Source of the DNA: Rhodospirillales bacterium
GTDB taxonomy: Bacteria > Pseudomonadota > Alphaproteobacteria > Rhodospirillales > Casp-alpha2
Length of the DNA: 64,000 nucleotides
NCBI GenBank assembly: GCA_021775095.1
Contig: JAJFII010000102.1
Span: 27,828 to 91,827 of the forward strand
Direction of reading: 5' to 3'
Shown here: in pieces, positions 43,895 through 52,458 of the stretch
Layout: each line of letters starts with the position of its first letter
Numbering within the stretch: position 1 is the first letter of the stretch
Made by a program: the position numbers and the translations under genes
The notes under the pieces: model-generated
Told to the model about the DNA's origin: nothing
Database searches by the model: none
Seen by the model: only the letters and a program-made list of their open reading frames with translations

Positions 43895-45730
43895 ATGCAT
43901 CTGAGAAAGTGGCAACAGAAAATCATCGACGAATTTCCGTTGATCATTAAACAGCACCGCCGATTTATCCTGAAAGCCCCGACCGGCGCTGGCAAAACGG
44001 TGCTCGCCAGCGAAATCATCGAACGGTTCTACAAAGATAAAAAGATCGTTGTGCTGTGCCATCGCTTGGTGCTGCTTGAGCAACTGGAAGCGGCCCTGAG
44101 CAAAAAGCATACGGTGCGCAAGCTGGCGGTTTCAGACTGCGGTCCGGCGTTTGACGGATATGACGTTTTGCTGTCGACCAGTATGCGGGCCAAGTCTGTG
44201 CTGGCCGACGCAGTCGCGCAAGCCGATCTGATCATCGTCGACGAGGCCCACCGGGTATCACCCAATGGCCAGGCCTACAAATGGATCCTCGACGATTTCG
44301 AAAGCAAGGGCAAAGTAGAGGCCCAGTTCATGGGCTTAACGGCATCTCCGGAACGCCGTACCGGCGACCAAAGGGATCAGCTTAATTTGGCGTTTGACGC
44401 GATCATCGATTGCGCCAACATCGAGGACCTCATTTCAGAAGGCGTATTGGTGCAGCCGGTTTACCGCCCGCATTTTGTCCACGACCTGGACCTGAAAAGC
44501 ATTGATATCAGTTCCGGCGACTTTCCCGTGGCGACCCTGGCACCGGCAATAATCAAGTCATCAATGATTGATTATGCGATCTGGAGTTATCACGAAGAAC
44601 GCGAAAACATCACCGGTAAACCCGTATCAGCCTGGTTTTGTGCCGATATCAGCGTCGCAGAGGCAACTCTCGACGCCATCCTCGACTCCGGCATTAGTGC
44701 GGCTATTGTTACCGCCGGCACGCCACTCAAGGAACGGATGCGCCTGCTGGCGCGGCACGAAACCGGTGAAATCGAAGCCATGGTGTCGGTCGGCGTTCTC
44801 GCCGAAGGTTGGGACAATCCCAACTGCAATATCATTGTTCACCTGCGACCGACCCTGTCGAAGGTCCTGTGGGGACAATCCGTTGGCCGGGGACTGCGCT
44901 CAGCGCCCGGCAAAGAAAAATGCATCGTTATTGACGTCAGTTCCAACTGGAGCACCTTTGGCCCGGTGGAAAAACTGGAGTGGAGTCTATGGAGTCACCG
45001 GCGCTCCTATATGCAGTTCATGAATCGGTTCAACTGGATCGGACAGCAGCAGGACGGCGAAGACGGCAACGAAACCTATTTGCTTTGTCAAAACGAGTTG
45101 ACCAATGGCACCCGGTGTTCGTTGATCTACATGAAAAACGCCTTTGAGAACGAGACTTGCCCGGTCTGCGGGACCTACGCCGCCATCGATATCTATAAGG
45201 AACAGAAACTCGATAGTTCGCTCAACGAAAATAAACTGCACAACCTGTTCTTTGCCCGGGTTCCGAAAGTTTATGCCGAGATGAACCTGTCCGTATGGAG
45301 CAGCCTGGATAAGATGGCCTGGAAATCCGCTACCGCCAAGGAACAGGTGTTTCTCGCTTTCTGCATGGCCTTTACCGAGGTTTCCGGCGAACCGACCCAG
45401 TCGGAATCCGACTATTGGGACGTCGCCCTCGCGGCCGAAGCAAAAATTCGCGGCTACCTGGTTGAAAACAAATTTCAAATCGTTAAACAAAAGGATTTTT
45501 CCCTGTCCGATATTGCCGATGGCATGTTGGCGGGTACCGTGGTTCGCGCCCTGCAGGCCCATTACGGCATCTCCGTTTGCGGCAACGTTTTCCTCAACCA
45601 TACGGACGCCGAATGCGACAGAAAATATCAGAAAGCCATCAAAATTGCCGAACGGCTGGCGATGATCGGCTGTTCGTCGCAGGATAATCTGCCCTATTTT
45701 AACGCCAGCAACCATTTGGCGTCCCTGTAG
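43895..45730 (+). CDS. SF2 DEAD/DEAH-box helicase with zinc-ribbon-like C-terminal part
   Basis: 611 residues. Motif I is KAPTGAGKTV, motif II DEAH (IIVDEAHRVS), motif III-like GLTASPERR, and the C-terminal helicase domain has GVLAEGWDNPNC and QSVGRGLRS (motif VI). Near residue 390 a Cys set (LLCQNELTNGTRCS...ETCPVCGTYAAIDIY) looks like a zinc ribbon. The last 170 residues (WSSLDKMAWKSATAKEQVFL...) are of no known domain. It is not in an obvious operon: 214 bases separate it from LysR, and no restriction or defence gene is adjacent. A role in DNA repair, phage defence or RNA handling cannot be told apart. Confidence 0.8.
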   Translation: MHLRKWQQKIIDEFPLIIKQHRRFILKAPTGAGKTVLASEIIERFYKDKKIVVLCHRLVLLEQLEAALSKKHTVRKLAVSDCGPAFDGYDVLLSTSMRAKSVLADAVAQADLIIVDEAHRVSPNGQAYKWILDDFESKGKVEAQFMGLTASPERRTGDQRDQLNLAFDAIIDCANIEDLISEGVLVQPVYRPHFVHDLDLKSIDISSGDFPVATLAPAIIKSSMIDYAIWSYHEERENITGKPVSAWFCADISVAEATLDAILDSGISAAIVTAGTPLKERMRLLARHETGEIEAMVSVGVLAEGWDNPNCNIIVHLRPTLSKVLWGQSVGRGLRSAPGKEKCIVIDVSSNWSTFGPVEKLEWSLWSHRRSYMQFMNRFNWIGQQQDGEDGNETYLLCQNELTNGTRCSLIYMKNAFENETCPVCGTYAAIDIYKEQKLDSSLNENKLHNLFFARVPKVYAEMNLSVWSSLDKMAWKSATAKEQVFLAFCMAFTEVSGEPTQSESDYWDVALAAEAKIRGYLVENKFQIVKQKDFSLSDIADGMLAGTVVRALQAHYGISVCGNVFLNHTDAECDRKYQKAIKIAERLAMIGCSSQDNLPYFNASNHLASL

Positions 45731-45777
45731 CCGGTCAGGGTTTGACCGGAAATCGATTACATACGTCGCCACTATCC

Positions 45778-45868
45778 ACGTCCCTCCCCCTTGAGGGGGG
45801 GAGGTTAGGAGGGGGGTGATACTGTCGATTAATCTGGGGTGCGAGGTCGCGGGTTTTTTGCGGTCCAC
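45778..45868. repeat. Dispersed mosaic C/G-rich repeat, copy A
   Basis: CCTCCCCC...GGGGGAGG palindrome, then GGTTAGGAGGGGGGTGA, then TCGATTAATCTG and TGCGAGGTCGCGGG. Inverted, this runs in the same order as copy C at the window end (CCCGCGACCTCGCA, CAGATTAATCG, TCACCCCCCTCCTAACC). It separates the convergent helicase and FAD oxidoreductase genes. Confidence 0.7.
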
Positions 45869-45876
45869 CTTTGGCC

Positions 45877-47214
45877 CTAACTCCAGGGAAACGGGCTGTT
45901 GGATACGGGGTGTAATTCGCCCCGGGCGTAGCGCGAGTAGCGAAACGGTTCGAGCAGCTTCGAGCGGTTGCCGACAATTTCCCCGGCCACCAGTTTACCG
46001 ACACCGAGCATTTTAAAACCGTGGTTGGAATCGGCGATCACATAACAGTTCTGGCGAAATACATCGAACACTGGAAAACTGTCGGGGGTAAAACAGCCAA
46101 TGCCGCCGGAGGGTTGTTTATTGTAGGCACCGATCTGTCCTTCGAAGCGTTTTTGGCAGTGGGCCAGGGCTGAACACCACATGTGGGCGAAATCGTCGCC
46201 GACGATGAAATCGGGCGAGTCGACCCCATAGGGATCGACCGCTACCTGCGCTGCCGGAGTTTCGATCCGGTAGGGCATGGCGCCGCCCTGAATGCCGCCA
46301 AAATGAAAATCCGGTTTGTAATAAATGCCCCAAGGCTGATCGGTAATCAGCGATCCGTCCACATCGGAATAGAGCGCCGCGTCCGTATCCACATGGATCA
46401 CCGGCGGGGCGTTGCCGGCGGCGGTTTTCTGAAAGTCTGGATCAACGCCCAGCGTACCTTCCTGCAAGGACCAGTAGGTCCACAGGGGAAGGCCTTCGTG
46501 GAGACTGCCATCGTTGCCTTTTATGGTAAGGGTCGCCGGCAACTCGAGCATCTGCCAGAGCGCTTGAACCCAGGGGCCAACGCCAACAACCAGGTAACCG
46601 GTCTGGATCGACCCCCGGTCCGTATGCACCGCCGACACGGCACCGCCGTCGAGCTGCAGGCCGGTGACCGTCACCCCGCTCAGGATCCGCACCCCCTGGG
46701 CTTCGGCTTTGCCGGCCAGGCCGTACATGGCTTTGGTATTATTGGCATATCCACCCTTTTTTTCGTGCAGGACCGAGGTAATGGATTGCGCCTGCCAGTC
46801 GGGGAACAGGTTTTTCATATAAACCAGGCAATCTTTTTCCCCTTCAATAAATTCTGACGGGTAACCGATGGCGCGCTGTTGGTCGTGGATGTCGGCGACG
46901 TCGGCATGCATGCCTTGATGACTGATCTGCATGTAGCCGACGCCATGGTAACTGTAGGCCTCGGCGTCGCTTTCCCATAGATCGACGGAATCGGCCATCA
47001 GTTCGCGCATGGCCGGTTGGAAATAATTATTTCGCACAACCCCACAGGCAATTCCCGACGCCCCGGCGGCAATCGAGGTTTTGTCGATGACCAGGATATC
47101 AGCCCCCGAACCCTTGCCGCTGGCGCGCAATGCCAGGGCCAGGTGGTAGGCGGTGCTCAGGCCGTGAATGCCGGCACCGATAATTACGTAGGGGCTGTGG
47201 CTGGGAAAGCTCAT
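45877..47214 (-). CDS. FAD-dependent oxidoreductase (DAO family)
   Basis: 445 residues with an N-terminal FAD-binding Rossmann motif (YVIIGAGIHGLSTAYHLA) and the DAO-family layout (SIAAGASGIACGVVRNNYF, then a DAADFAHMWCSAL-like stretch and NHGFKMLGVGKLV near the end, where FAD contacts occur). This group includes sarcosine, dimethylglycine and D-amino-acid oxidases. It starts ten bases after the Rieske oxygenase gene, so the two are one operon. A joint role in oxidative dealkylation of a quaternary or secondary amine is a reasonable guess, but the substrate is not visible. Confidence 0.88.
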   Translation of the reverse strand: MSFPSHSPYVIIGAGIHGLSTAYHLALALRASGKGSGADILVIDKTSIAAGASGIACGVVRNNYFQPAMRELMADSVDLWESDAEAYSYHGVGYMQISHQGMHADVADIHDQQRAIGYPSEFIEGEKDCLVYMKNLFPDWQAQSITSVLHEKKGGYANNTKAMYGLAGKAEAQGVRILSGVTVTGLQLDGGAVSAVHTDRGSIQTGYLVVGVGPWVQALWQMLELPATLTIKGNDGSLHEGLPLWTYWSLQEGTLGVDPDFQKTAAGNAPPVIHVDTDAALYSDVDGSLITDQPWGIYYKPDFHFGGIQGGAMPYRIETPAAQVAVDPYGVDSPDFIVGDDFAHMWCSALAHCQKRFEGQIGAYNKQPSGGIGCFTPDSFPVFDVFRQNCYVIADSNHGFKMLGVGKLVAGEIVGNRSKLLEPFRYSRYARGELHPVSNSPFPWS

Positions 47215-47224
47215 GGTCGGGTCC

Positions 47225-48451
47225 TTATCTGGCCGGTGCCGTTGCCTGGGCGGCGGTGTTGATTTCGCCAGATCTGCCGTCGATCAGGGCGCGGGCGATC
47301 CATTGGTGAAAAATATGGGTCGGTTGATCCATTTCCGGTGAAAACCGCCCGCCGTCAAACCCCGGAGAACGGCGGCCACGCTGCATGCTTTCGACCGCAT
47401 TCCGATCTTCCGCAAATATCGATTGCCAGAGCCGGCGATTGTTTGCCCGGCTGGCCTCGAAGGCGGGCCCTGTGACCGCATCGCTGTAATAAAAGATCTC
47501 GAACCGTTCATGGGTTTCCTCCGGGCCCCGCGGTTGGATCAGCACCGCAAAATAGTGGTCGCGGTGCAGGCCCAGCAGGACGTTGGGGAACAGGGATATG
47601 TATTCGGCGCCGCTCGCCCAAAAGGCCGGCAGCTCAGGCGCATTGGGAAAGGCCGGGGCACCGGCCGGGAACTCGGGCCCGTAACAGTCGCTGATTTGCC
47701 CGGAATAGGCGGGCTCAATGATCGCCCGGTGGCGGTCGAGGGGCGAGTAGGTGTTGAGCTGCGGATGGACCCACGGCAAATGATAGGATTCACAGTAGTT
47801 TTCCACGGCCAGTTTCCAGTTACAGGCCAGCTCAAATTTGATCGTGCTGTCGGCCCCGGTATGGACCAGGGTGAGGCCTTCGAAGGCCCGCCAGCGCTCG
47901 GCAATGGGCGCGATATACTGGCCGAACACTGTGGGGTTTTCCGCCAAATTGATAAACACCAGACCAAACCATTCGGCGCTCGGCACTTCTTTCAGAGCGA
48001 TGGATTTTTTGTCGAACCCGGGGCAACTGTGTTTGCCGACGCCGCCAATATGTGGCGTGCCGATGAGGTCGCCCGCCAGTCCGTAGGTCCAGCTGTGATA
48101 GGGGCAAACCATGGCTTTTTTGACGTTTTTTGGCTCGGCCACCAGGGTCCGCCCCCGGTGCTGGCAGACATTGTGAAATACCCGCAGCTGTTTGTCGCGG
48201 CCGCGCGCCATAAAAAACGGCAGGCCGGCCATCTCGAAGGGATAAACATCGCCGGGTTGGGCCGCGTCCTTGCTAAAGCCGGCACCGGTCCAGCCGTCGG
48301 CAAACACCCGGTTAAACTCAAGCTTTGCCAACTCCCGGTCGTGGTAACAGGGGTTCGGCAGGCCGCGGGCAAAGGCGATCGGCCGCAACACGTCGGCTAG
48401 GCCCACTGTCATAACCTCAGGTAATTCATCGGACGTGCGTTTGGTTTCCAT
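47225..48451 (-). CDS. Rieske non-haem iron oxygenase, alpha subunit
   Basis: About 408 residues from ATG 48451 (METKRTSDE; the frame is open to 48496). The N-terminal Rieske 2Fe-2S centre is CQHRGRTLVAEPKNVKKAMVCPYH (C-x-H...C-x2-H). The catalytic domain has NYCESYHLPWVHP (the mononuclear iron His pair) and a late region with FEIFYYSDAVTGPAF. The family includes GbcA-like betaine monooxygenases and other ring-hydroxylating or amine-demethylating enzymes. The reductase component is not in the window, so it must be supplied from elsewhere. It is divergent from a LysR gene. Confidence 0.9.
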   Translation of the reverse strand: METKRTSDELPEVMTVGLADVLRPIAFARGLPNPCYHDRELAKLEFNRVFADGWTGAGFSKDAAQPGDVYPFEMAGLPFFMARGRDKQLRVFHNVCQHRGRTLVAEPKNVKKAMVCPYHSWTYGLAGDLIGTPHIGGVGKHSCPGFDKKSIALKEVPSAEWFGLVFINLAENPTVFGQYIAPIAERWRAFEGLTLVHTGADSTIKFELACNWKLAVENYCESYHLPWVHPQLNTYSPLDRHRAIIEPAYSGQISDCYGPEFPAGAPAFPNAPELPAFWASGAEYISLFPNVLLGLHRDHYFAVLIQPRGPEETHERFEIFYYSDAVTGPAFEASRANNRRLWQSIFAEDRNAVESMQRGRRSPGFDGGRFSPEMDQPTHIFHQWIARALIDGRSGEINTAAQATAPAR

Positions 48452-48586
48452 AAGTTTACCGATCCATCCCGATATTCGTGATATTTGTGGGGTCAAATTG
48501 CCCGTTAAACCTCTGTAAGCGGAATTTCAAAGCCGGTCAATGTCACAAAATTTCCCATTTAAGGTAACTTCAGGTAAACTCAAGAG

Positions 48587-49537
48587 ATGCGCCGACAGCT
48601 CCCATCACCGACCGCCCTTTTGGCCTTTGAAGCCAGTGCCCGGTTGCTCAGTTTTAAACAGGCGGCGGTCGAGCTAAATGTTTCTGCGGCGGCGGTCAGC
48701 CGGCAAATTCATAATCTGGAAGACCATCTGGGCCAGCCCCTGTTCCAGCGCCTGCACCGTCAGGTGGAACTGACCCCGGCGGGCGAAAAATTATTTGCGC
48801 CGGTCACCCAGGGCTTCGCCGGCATGGCGGCGGCGGTGCAGTCCTTAAAAGCCCAGTCCACGGAACAACAGGTGACCGTCGGCACAACCGGCGGATTTGC
48901 CTTTTATTGGCTGATGCCGCGTCTCGCCCGGTTCTCCGACAGTTGGCCCGAGGTCAAGATCAACCAGATCGTTTCCGACGCGCCCATGAACATGGCCGCC
49001 GGCCAGGTCGAATTGGCGGTCCGGTATGGCCGGGGCCAGTGGCCGGGCCTGCAAAGCCATTTTTTGTTTGGCGACGTGATTTATCCCGTTTGCAGCCCGG
49101 GGTATTTAAGTACCAGAGCCCGACCCACATCGGTCGCTGATCTGGCCGACCATCCGCTCTATGACGCCTATGGCATTCAGGGCGATCACTGGGTGACCTG
49201 GGAAAGCTGGTTCCGCGCCGCCGGTCATCCGGGTATGGGGGTGCAGCGGCATTTTCTTAATTACCTGATCGGCGTGCAGATGGCTTTGGACGGCCAGGGT
49301 TTTGCCCTGGGATGGCACAGTTTCATCGGTGACCTGGTCCGCCAGGGACGCCTGATCAAACCCATCGACGTGCAAATGACCGCCCCCGGATCCTTTTACC
49401 TGACCCATGCCAGTACTGCAGATCTGTCGCCCAACGCACGCTTGGTTTTGGACTGGTTAATGGCTGAGGCGGCCAAGATGCATCCGCCAGGGAATGAACC
49501 GGGCAGTGGCCAGCCGGACGGGAGCTTGAGCACCTAA
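48587..49537 (+). CDS. LysR-family regulator (GcvA-like)
   Basis: 316 residues; N-terminal helix-turn-helix (LPSPTALLAFEASARLLSFKQAAVELNVSAAAVSRQIHNLEDHLGQPLFQRL) and a C-terminal ligand-binding domain. The N-terminal pattern is like GcvA-type regulators. It is divergent from the Rieske oxygenase gene and probably controls that pair. A direct repeat GGTAA...GGTAA lies upstream near 48560, which could be part of the binding site. Confidence 0.9.
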   Translation: MRRQLPSPTALLAFEASARLLSFKQAAVELNVSAAAVSRQIHNLEDHLGQPLFQRLHRQVELTPAGEKLFAPVTQGFAGMAAAVQSLKAQSTEQQVTVGTTGGFAFYWLMPRLARFSDSWPEVKINQIVSDAPMNMAAGQVELAVRYGRGQWPGLQSHFLFGDVIYPVCSPGYLSTRARPTSVADLADHPLYDAYGIQGDHWVTWESWFRAAGHPGMGVQRHFLNYLIGVQMALDGQGFALGWHSFIGDLVRQGRLIKPIDVQMTAPGSFYLTHASTADLSPNARLVLDWLMAEAAKMHPPGNEPGSGQPDGSLST

Positions 49538-49687
49538 AGCGAGCGGGGTATTTCGCAAGGAGCACGATCTATCGACCCGATGGGAAAAGACATCCGGTGA
49601 ACCATTGCAGAGGCGCCAGCAGGGTCGACGCAGCCATAAATAGTCCTTATGGAGGAAAAGGCATTTAGTGAGTGTCTATCCCTTTCA

Positions 49688-49716
49688 TTGACAATGTAAG
49701 GAATAATCCTTACATT
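49688..49716 (+). promoter_or_regulatory. Promoter and operator of the toxin-antitoxin pair
   Basis: TTGACA (49688-49693) and TACATT (49711-49716) are 17 bases apart. A perfect inverted repeat, arms AATGTAAGGA and TCCTTACATT around four bases (49693-49716), covers the spacer and -10 hexamer, which fits autorepression by the antitoxin. Half-sites (ATTCCTTAC) follow down to 49739. Confidence 0.85.
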
Positions 49717-49754
49717 AAGGGAAATGAATATTCCTTACTGTCGGGAGTTAGTAG

Positions 49755-49979
49755 ATGGCCTTGCATTCGAAATTGACGACAAAATCACAAACGACCATTC
49801 CACTTGTCGTCCGGGAACATCTTAAAATTGGTCCCGGTTCGGAGTTGGAATATGAACTCCGAGAGGACGGGGTTTTTATTCGGCCCAAAGCCGTCCATGT
49901 GCCCGGCCAAGATGATCCATTTGCGACATTTGCGGAATGGTCTTCGAAAAACGATGAAAATGCGTATGCTGATCTTTGA
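49755..49979 (+). CDS. AbrB-family antitoxin (PrlF/MazE type)
   Basis: A 74-residue SpoVT/AbrB swapped-hairpin protein: HSKLTTKSQTTIPLVVREHLKIGPGSELEYELREDGVFIRP, followed by an acidic C-terminal tail (DDPFATFAEWSSKNDENAYADL) that would bind and block the toxin. Upstream promoter and operator are clear. It overlaps the toxin gene by 14 bases. Members of this family bind their own promoter palindrome. Confidence 0.88.
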   Translation: MALHSKLTTKSQTTIPLVVREHLKIGPGSELEYELREDGVFIRPKAVHVPGQDDPFATFAEWSSKNDENAYADL

Positions 49980-50301
49980 AAAATTTTCTGTTGCTGCTGC
50001 GCCGTTTCCCTACATCGATCGACCAATAATAAAAAGGCGACCTTGCGTCGTCATCGGGCAACCGTCAGATACCAAATTGTGTTGGATTCTCATGATTACC
50101 AGCGCCAAGAATACACCCTGGACAGGTGATATCGCGATAAAAAACCTTGAAGGTACGGGTTTGTCCGTTGATTCAGTCGTACGTACCAGCAAAATCGCAA
50201 CGGTCGAAATGACTGTATTAAAAAGGGTTGGTGTTCTTGAGAAATCCATGTGTTCATTGATATCCAAGCAAATCCATAAACATTTAATTTTGCGTCCTTA
50301 A
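49966..50301 (+). CDS. PemK/MazF-family endoribonuclease toxin
   Basis: Start at ATG 49966, inside a longer open frame; this overlaps the antitoxin end by 14 bases, the usual layout. 111 residues: MLIFEKFSVAAAPFPYIDRPIIKRRPCVVIGQP is the MazF/PemK N-terminus (with the RRP motif), then LMITSAKNTPWTGDIAI and SVVRTSKIATVEM, matching the conserved ITSA and VVR elements of the RNase fold. It likely cleaves mRNA when the antitoxin is lost. The downstream end ...HLILRP is complete. Confidence 0.88.
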   Translation: MLIFEKFSVAAAPFPYIDRPIIKRRPCVVIGQPSDTKLCWILMITSAKNTPWTGDIAIKNLEGTGLSVDSVVRTSKIATVEMTVLKRVGVLEKSMCSLISKQIHKHLILRP

Positions 50302-50519
50302 ATGGCACGTATTAGTGGCGTAATACCCGTTGGTGCTGGACGTCGATCCGGCAAATCAACACAGCCGAGGCGGCGAAAAAACGGGCGCTTTAAGTGTCCG
50401 ATAGTCCCCGTCAGAATATGGCCACGGCTTCGGTTCCCAGATGACGTTTTAAGCCTCCATTATTTTTTCAAGGATCCCAAACAGTTTTGGGTCCGAACAT
50501 TGGGCCACGTAAAATCACA

Positions 50520-50652
50520 ATCCCTTGCAGGACATAATGATGCCTCTGCCGCCAGGCGGTCATAGGCATCAACCACCGTTGACTTGGAGACCTGCCGGTT
50601 TTGTGCGCATTCGCGACAGGCGGGGAGTTTGGCCCCGGCCCTTGCCGCAGAT
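50520..50652 (-). pseudogene. Remnant of a MocR/GntR-type regulator
   Basis: On the minus strand, one frame reads GAKLPACRECAQNRQVSKSTVVDAYDRLAAEASL, the typical winged-helix core of MocR/PdxR regulators (GxKLPxCRxLAxxLxVSKSTVVDAYDRLxAEG). No start, no upstream helix and no aminotransferase domain is found; the frame is lost after about 45 codons. It is a decayed fragment that starts next to the stop codon of the SDR gene. The stretch 50302-50519 shows no gene. Confidence 0.6.
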
Positions 50653-50655
50653 CCC

Positions 50656-51417
50656 CTACAACGTCAACCCCCCGTCCACTACCAAAGTTTGCCCGGTGAC
50701 CATGTTGGCGCTGGCGCATAAAAACAACACCGCTTCGGCGATGTCGTCCGGCGTGCAGCGGCGTTTGAGCACGGCTTTGTCGCGGGCTTCCTGTTTTTGC
50801 TGGTCAGTCCAACTGGCCGTCCAGGCGGTCGCCACCTGGCCGGGGGCGACGGCGTTGACCCGCACTTGGGGCCCAAGACCGCGAGCCAGCGACCGGGTCA
50901 GGCTGACCACGCCGGCTTTGCTGGCCGAATAAACCAGGCTGCTGCCCTGGGTGCTGATGCCGGCAACCGAGGCGATATTGACAATCGCTCCGCCACTCTC
51001 TTTGAGCGCCCCAGCCGCCGCCTTCGAGCAGCGGAACGGGCCGATCAGGTTGGTGTTTAAAAGCAGTTGCCAGAACTCTTCGGTCATTTTATCAAGCGCG
51101 CCCGGCGGGATCGGTTCCGGGGTGCCCGAGGTGCCGGCGTTATTGACCAGATAATCCAGGCCGCCCAGCTGCCCGATGGCGTCCTCGACCATGGCCTCGG
51201 CCTGACCCGGGAGCGAGACATTGCCGGGGGTTGAAATGACGTCCAGGCCCTGCTCCTTTAACACGGCGATCTGTTGCGGGCCAGCGGCGTCATCGGGCAA
51301 ATGATTGAGGGCGACGCGGGCCCCCAATTTTGCCATCATCGTCACACAGCCGAGCCCGATGCCCGACGCACTGCCGGTGACCAGGGCGCGTTTTCCCGTT
51401 AAATCCATTTGGATCAT
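50656..51417 (-). CDS. SDR-family NAD(P)-dependent oxidoreductase
   Basis: 253 residues with an N-terminal TGSASGIGLGCV nucleotide-binding motif, NNAGTSG, and the Ser/Tyr/Lys catalytic set (NIASVAG... YSASKAG). It ends VTGQTLVVDGGLTL, a classic SDR C-terminus. Start 51417 overlaps the stop of the hydroxyacyl-CoA dehydrogenase-like gene (ATGA), so the two genes are coupled; M4 (51408) is an alternative. A role in the same hydroxyacid or carnitine-like pathway is inferred from that coupling only. Confidence 0.9.
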   Translation of the reverse strand: MIQMDLTGKRALVTGSASGIGLGCVTMMAKLGARVALNHLPDDAAGPQQIAVLKEQGLDVISTPGNVSLPGQAEAMVEDAIGQLGGLDYLVNNAGTSGTPEPIPPGALDKMTEEFWQLLLNTNLIGPFRCSKAAAGALKESGGAIVNIASVAGISTQGSSLVYSASKAGVVSLTRSLARGLGPQVRVNAVAPGQVATAWTASWTDQQKQEARDKAVLKRRCTPDDIAEAVLFLCASANMVTGQTLVVDGGLTL

Positions 51418-52367
51418 TTGGTTTCTTCCTCTTCCAGGGTTTTCATAAAATGTTTAAGTTTAAGCAATTTGATGTCTCGTGATTTAAACAGGTCCTCAGC
51501 CGAGGCGTCGCCATAGTCATAAAACCCCCTGCCGGCCCGCACCCCGGTTTGCCCGGCGGCGATCATCCGGTCGAGGGTCGGGTTGCCGCCGTGGTTTTCC
51601 GGCGGGCTATACATCCGGCTGGCGAGACCGTTCTGGGTCATTCTTAAATCCGTGTAATCGATTTTTTTCATGTGCCCGAGGGTCGCCAGGCGCGACGCCA
51701 GGCCGTGCTGGATCGAGCGGTCGATATCGATATGCGAAACCCAGCCTTCGTCGATCATCCGCAGGCATTCCAGATTGAGCGCCGCCTGCAGGCGGTTGGC
51801 GACGTACCCGGGGATCAGCCGCTCGAACAAGATCGGTTGTTTGCCAAAGCCCCGGTACAGGGACTCTAAGGTCCCCATTACCTCCGGCGTGGTTTCCGGC
51901 CCGGCGGCCAAATCCACCAGATCAATGATATAAGGTGGCGTGTACCAATGGGCGATCAGGGTCTGGGGCTGACGGCCGGCCGGCACCAGGGGAAACACAT
52001 CGAGATAAGAGGTGTTGCTGGCGATAAGCGCCGCCGCCGGAGCGGCCGCATTGATGGCCTTGAAGACCTCGGTTTTAATGTCAGCCTTTTCAATGACCGC
52101 TTCGACCACCAGATCGGCGCTCGCCACCGCAGCCTCCAGGGACGGGGTATAGGTGATCTTTGATTGGGCCGCCCGGGCAGCGGCGGCGTCCATGTCGCCG
52201 GTGTCGACCAGGGTCCGGCAGGCGGCTTTGATCAGGCCGGGGGCTTTGTTCAGGGTCTCAACCGAAATGTCCTGCAAGCGGACAGTGCAGCCTCCCAGGG
52301 CATGGACCAGGGCCAAAGCATGACCCATGGTGCCGGCGCCGATAATTCCCACCTGTTGAATATTCAA
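51414..52367 (-). CDS. 3-hydroxyacyl-CoA dehydrogenase-like enzyme
   Basis: 317 residues from TTG 52367, which has AGGAGAG five bases upstream; the frame is open to a TTG at 52382, but that codon precedes the ribosome binding site. N-terminal NAD domain (NIQQVGIIGAGTMGHALA) and the C-terminal domain (RLIPGYVANRLQAALNLECLRMIDEGWVS). The AHWYTPPYIIDLVDL region is like L-carnitine/hydroxyacid dehydrogenases of this family (such as LcdH), which oxidise a beta-hydroxy group. Its partner BKACE gene is divergent. The exact substrate is not readable. Confidence 0.88.
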   Translation of the reverse strand: MNIQQVGIIGAGTMGHALALVHALGGCTVRLQDISVETLNKAPGLIKAACRTLVDTGDMDAAAARAAQSKITYTPSLEAAVASADLVVEAVIEKADIKTEVFKAINAAAPAAALIASNTSYLDVFPLVPAGRQPQTLIAHWYTPPYIIDLVDLAAGPETTPEVMGTLESLYRGFGKQPILFERLIPGYVANRLQAALNLECLRMIDEGWVSHIDIDRSIQHGLASRLATLGHMKKIDYTDLRMTQNGLASRMYSPPENHGGNPTLDRMIAAGQTGVRAGRGFYDYGDASAEDLFKSRDIKLLKLKHFMKTLEEEETK

Positions 52368-52458
52368 TCGATCTCTCCTCAATTTTTATTGTGTCTTTAT
52401 CTTGAAAACCGTTAAATAAACCCTGTCGATCCTCTCCCTTCCCAGCCAAGGAAATGCC

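Noticed and set aside
50302..50565. 87-codon frame after the toxin gene
   Set aside because: It has a composition like non-coding DNA, and its end overlaps the MocR remnant on the other strand.
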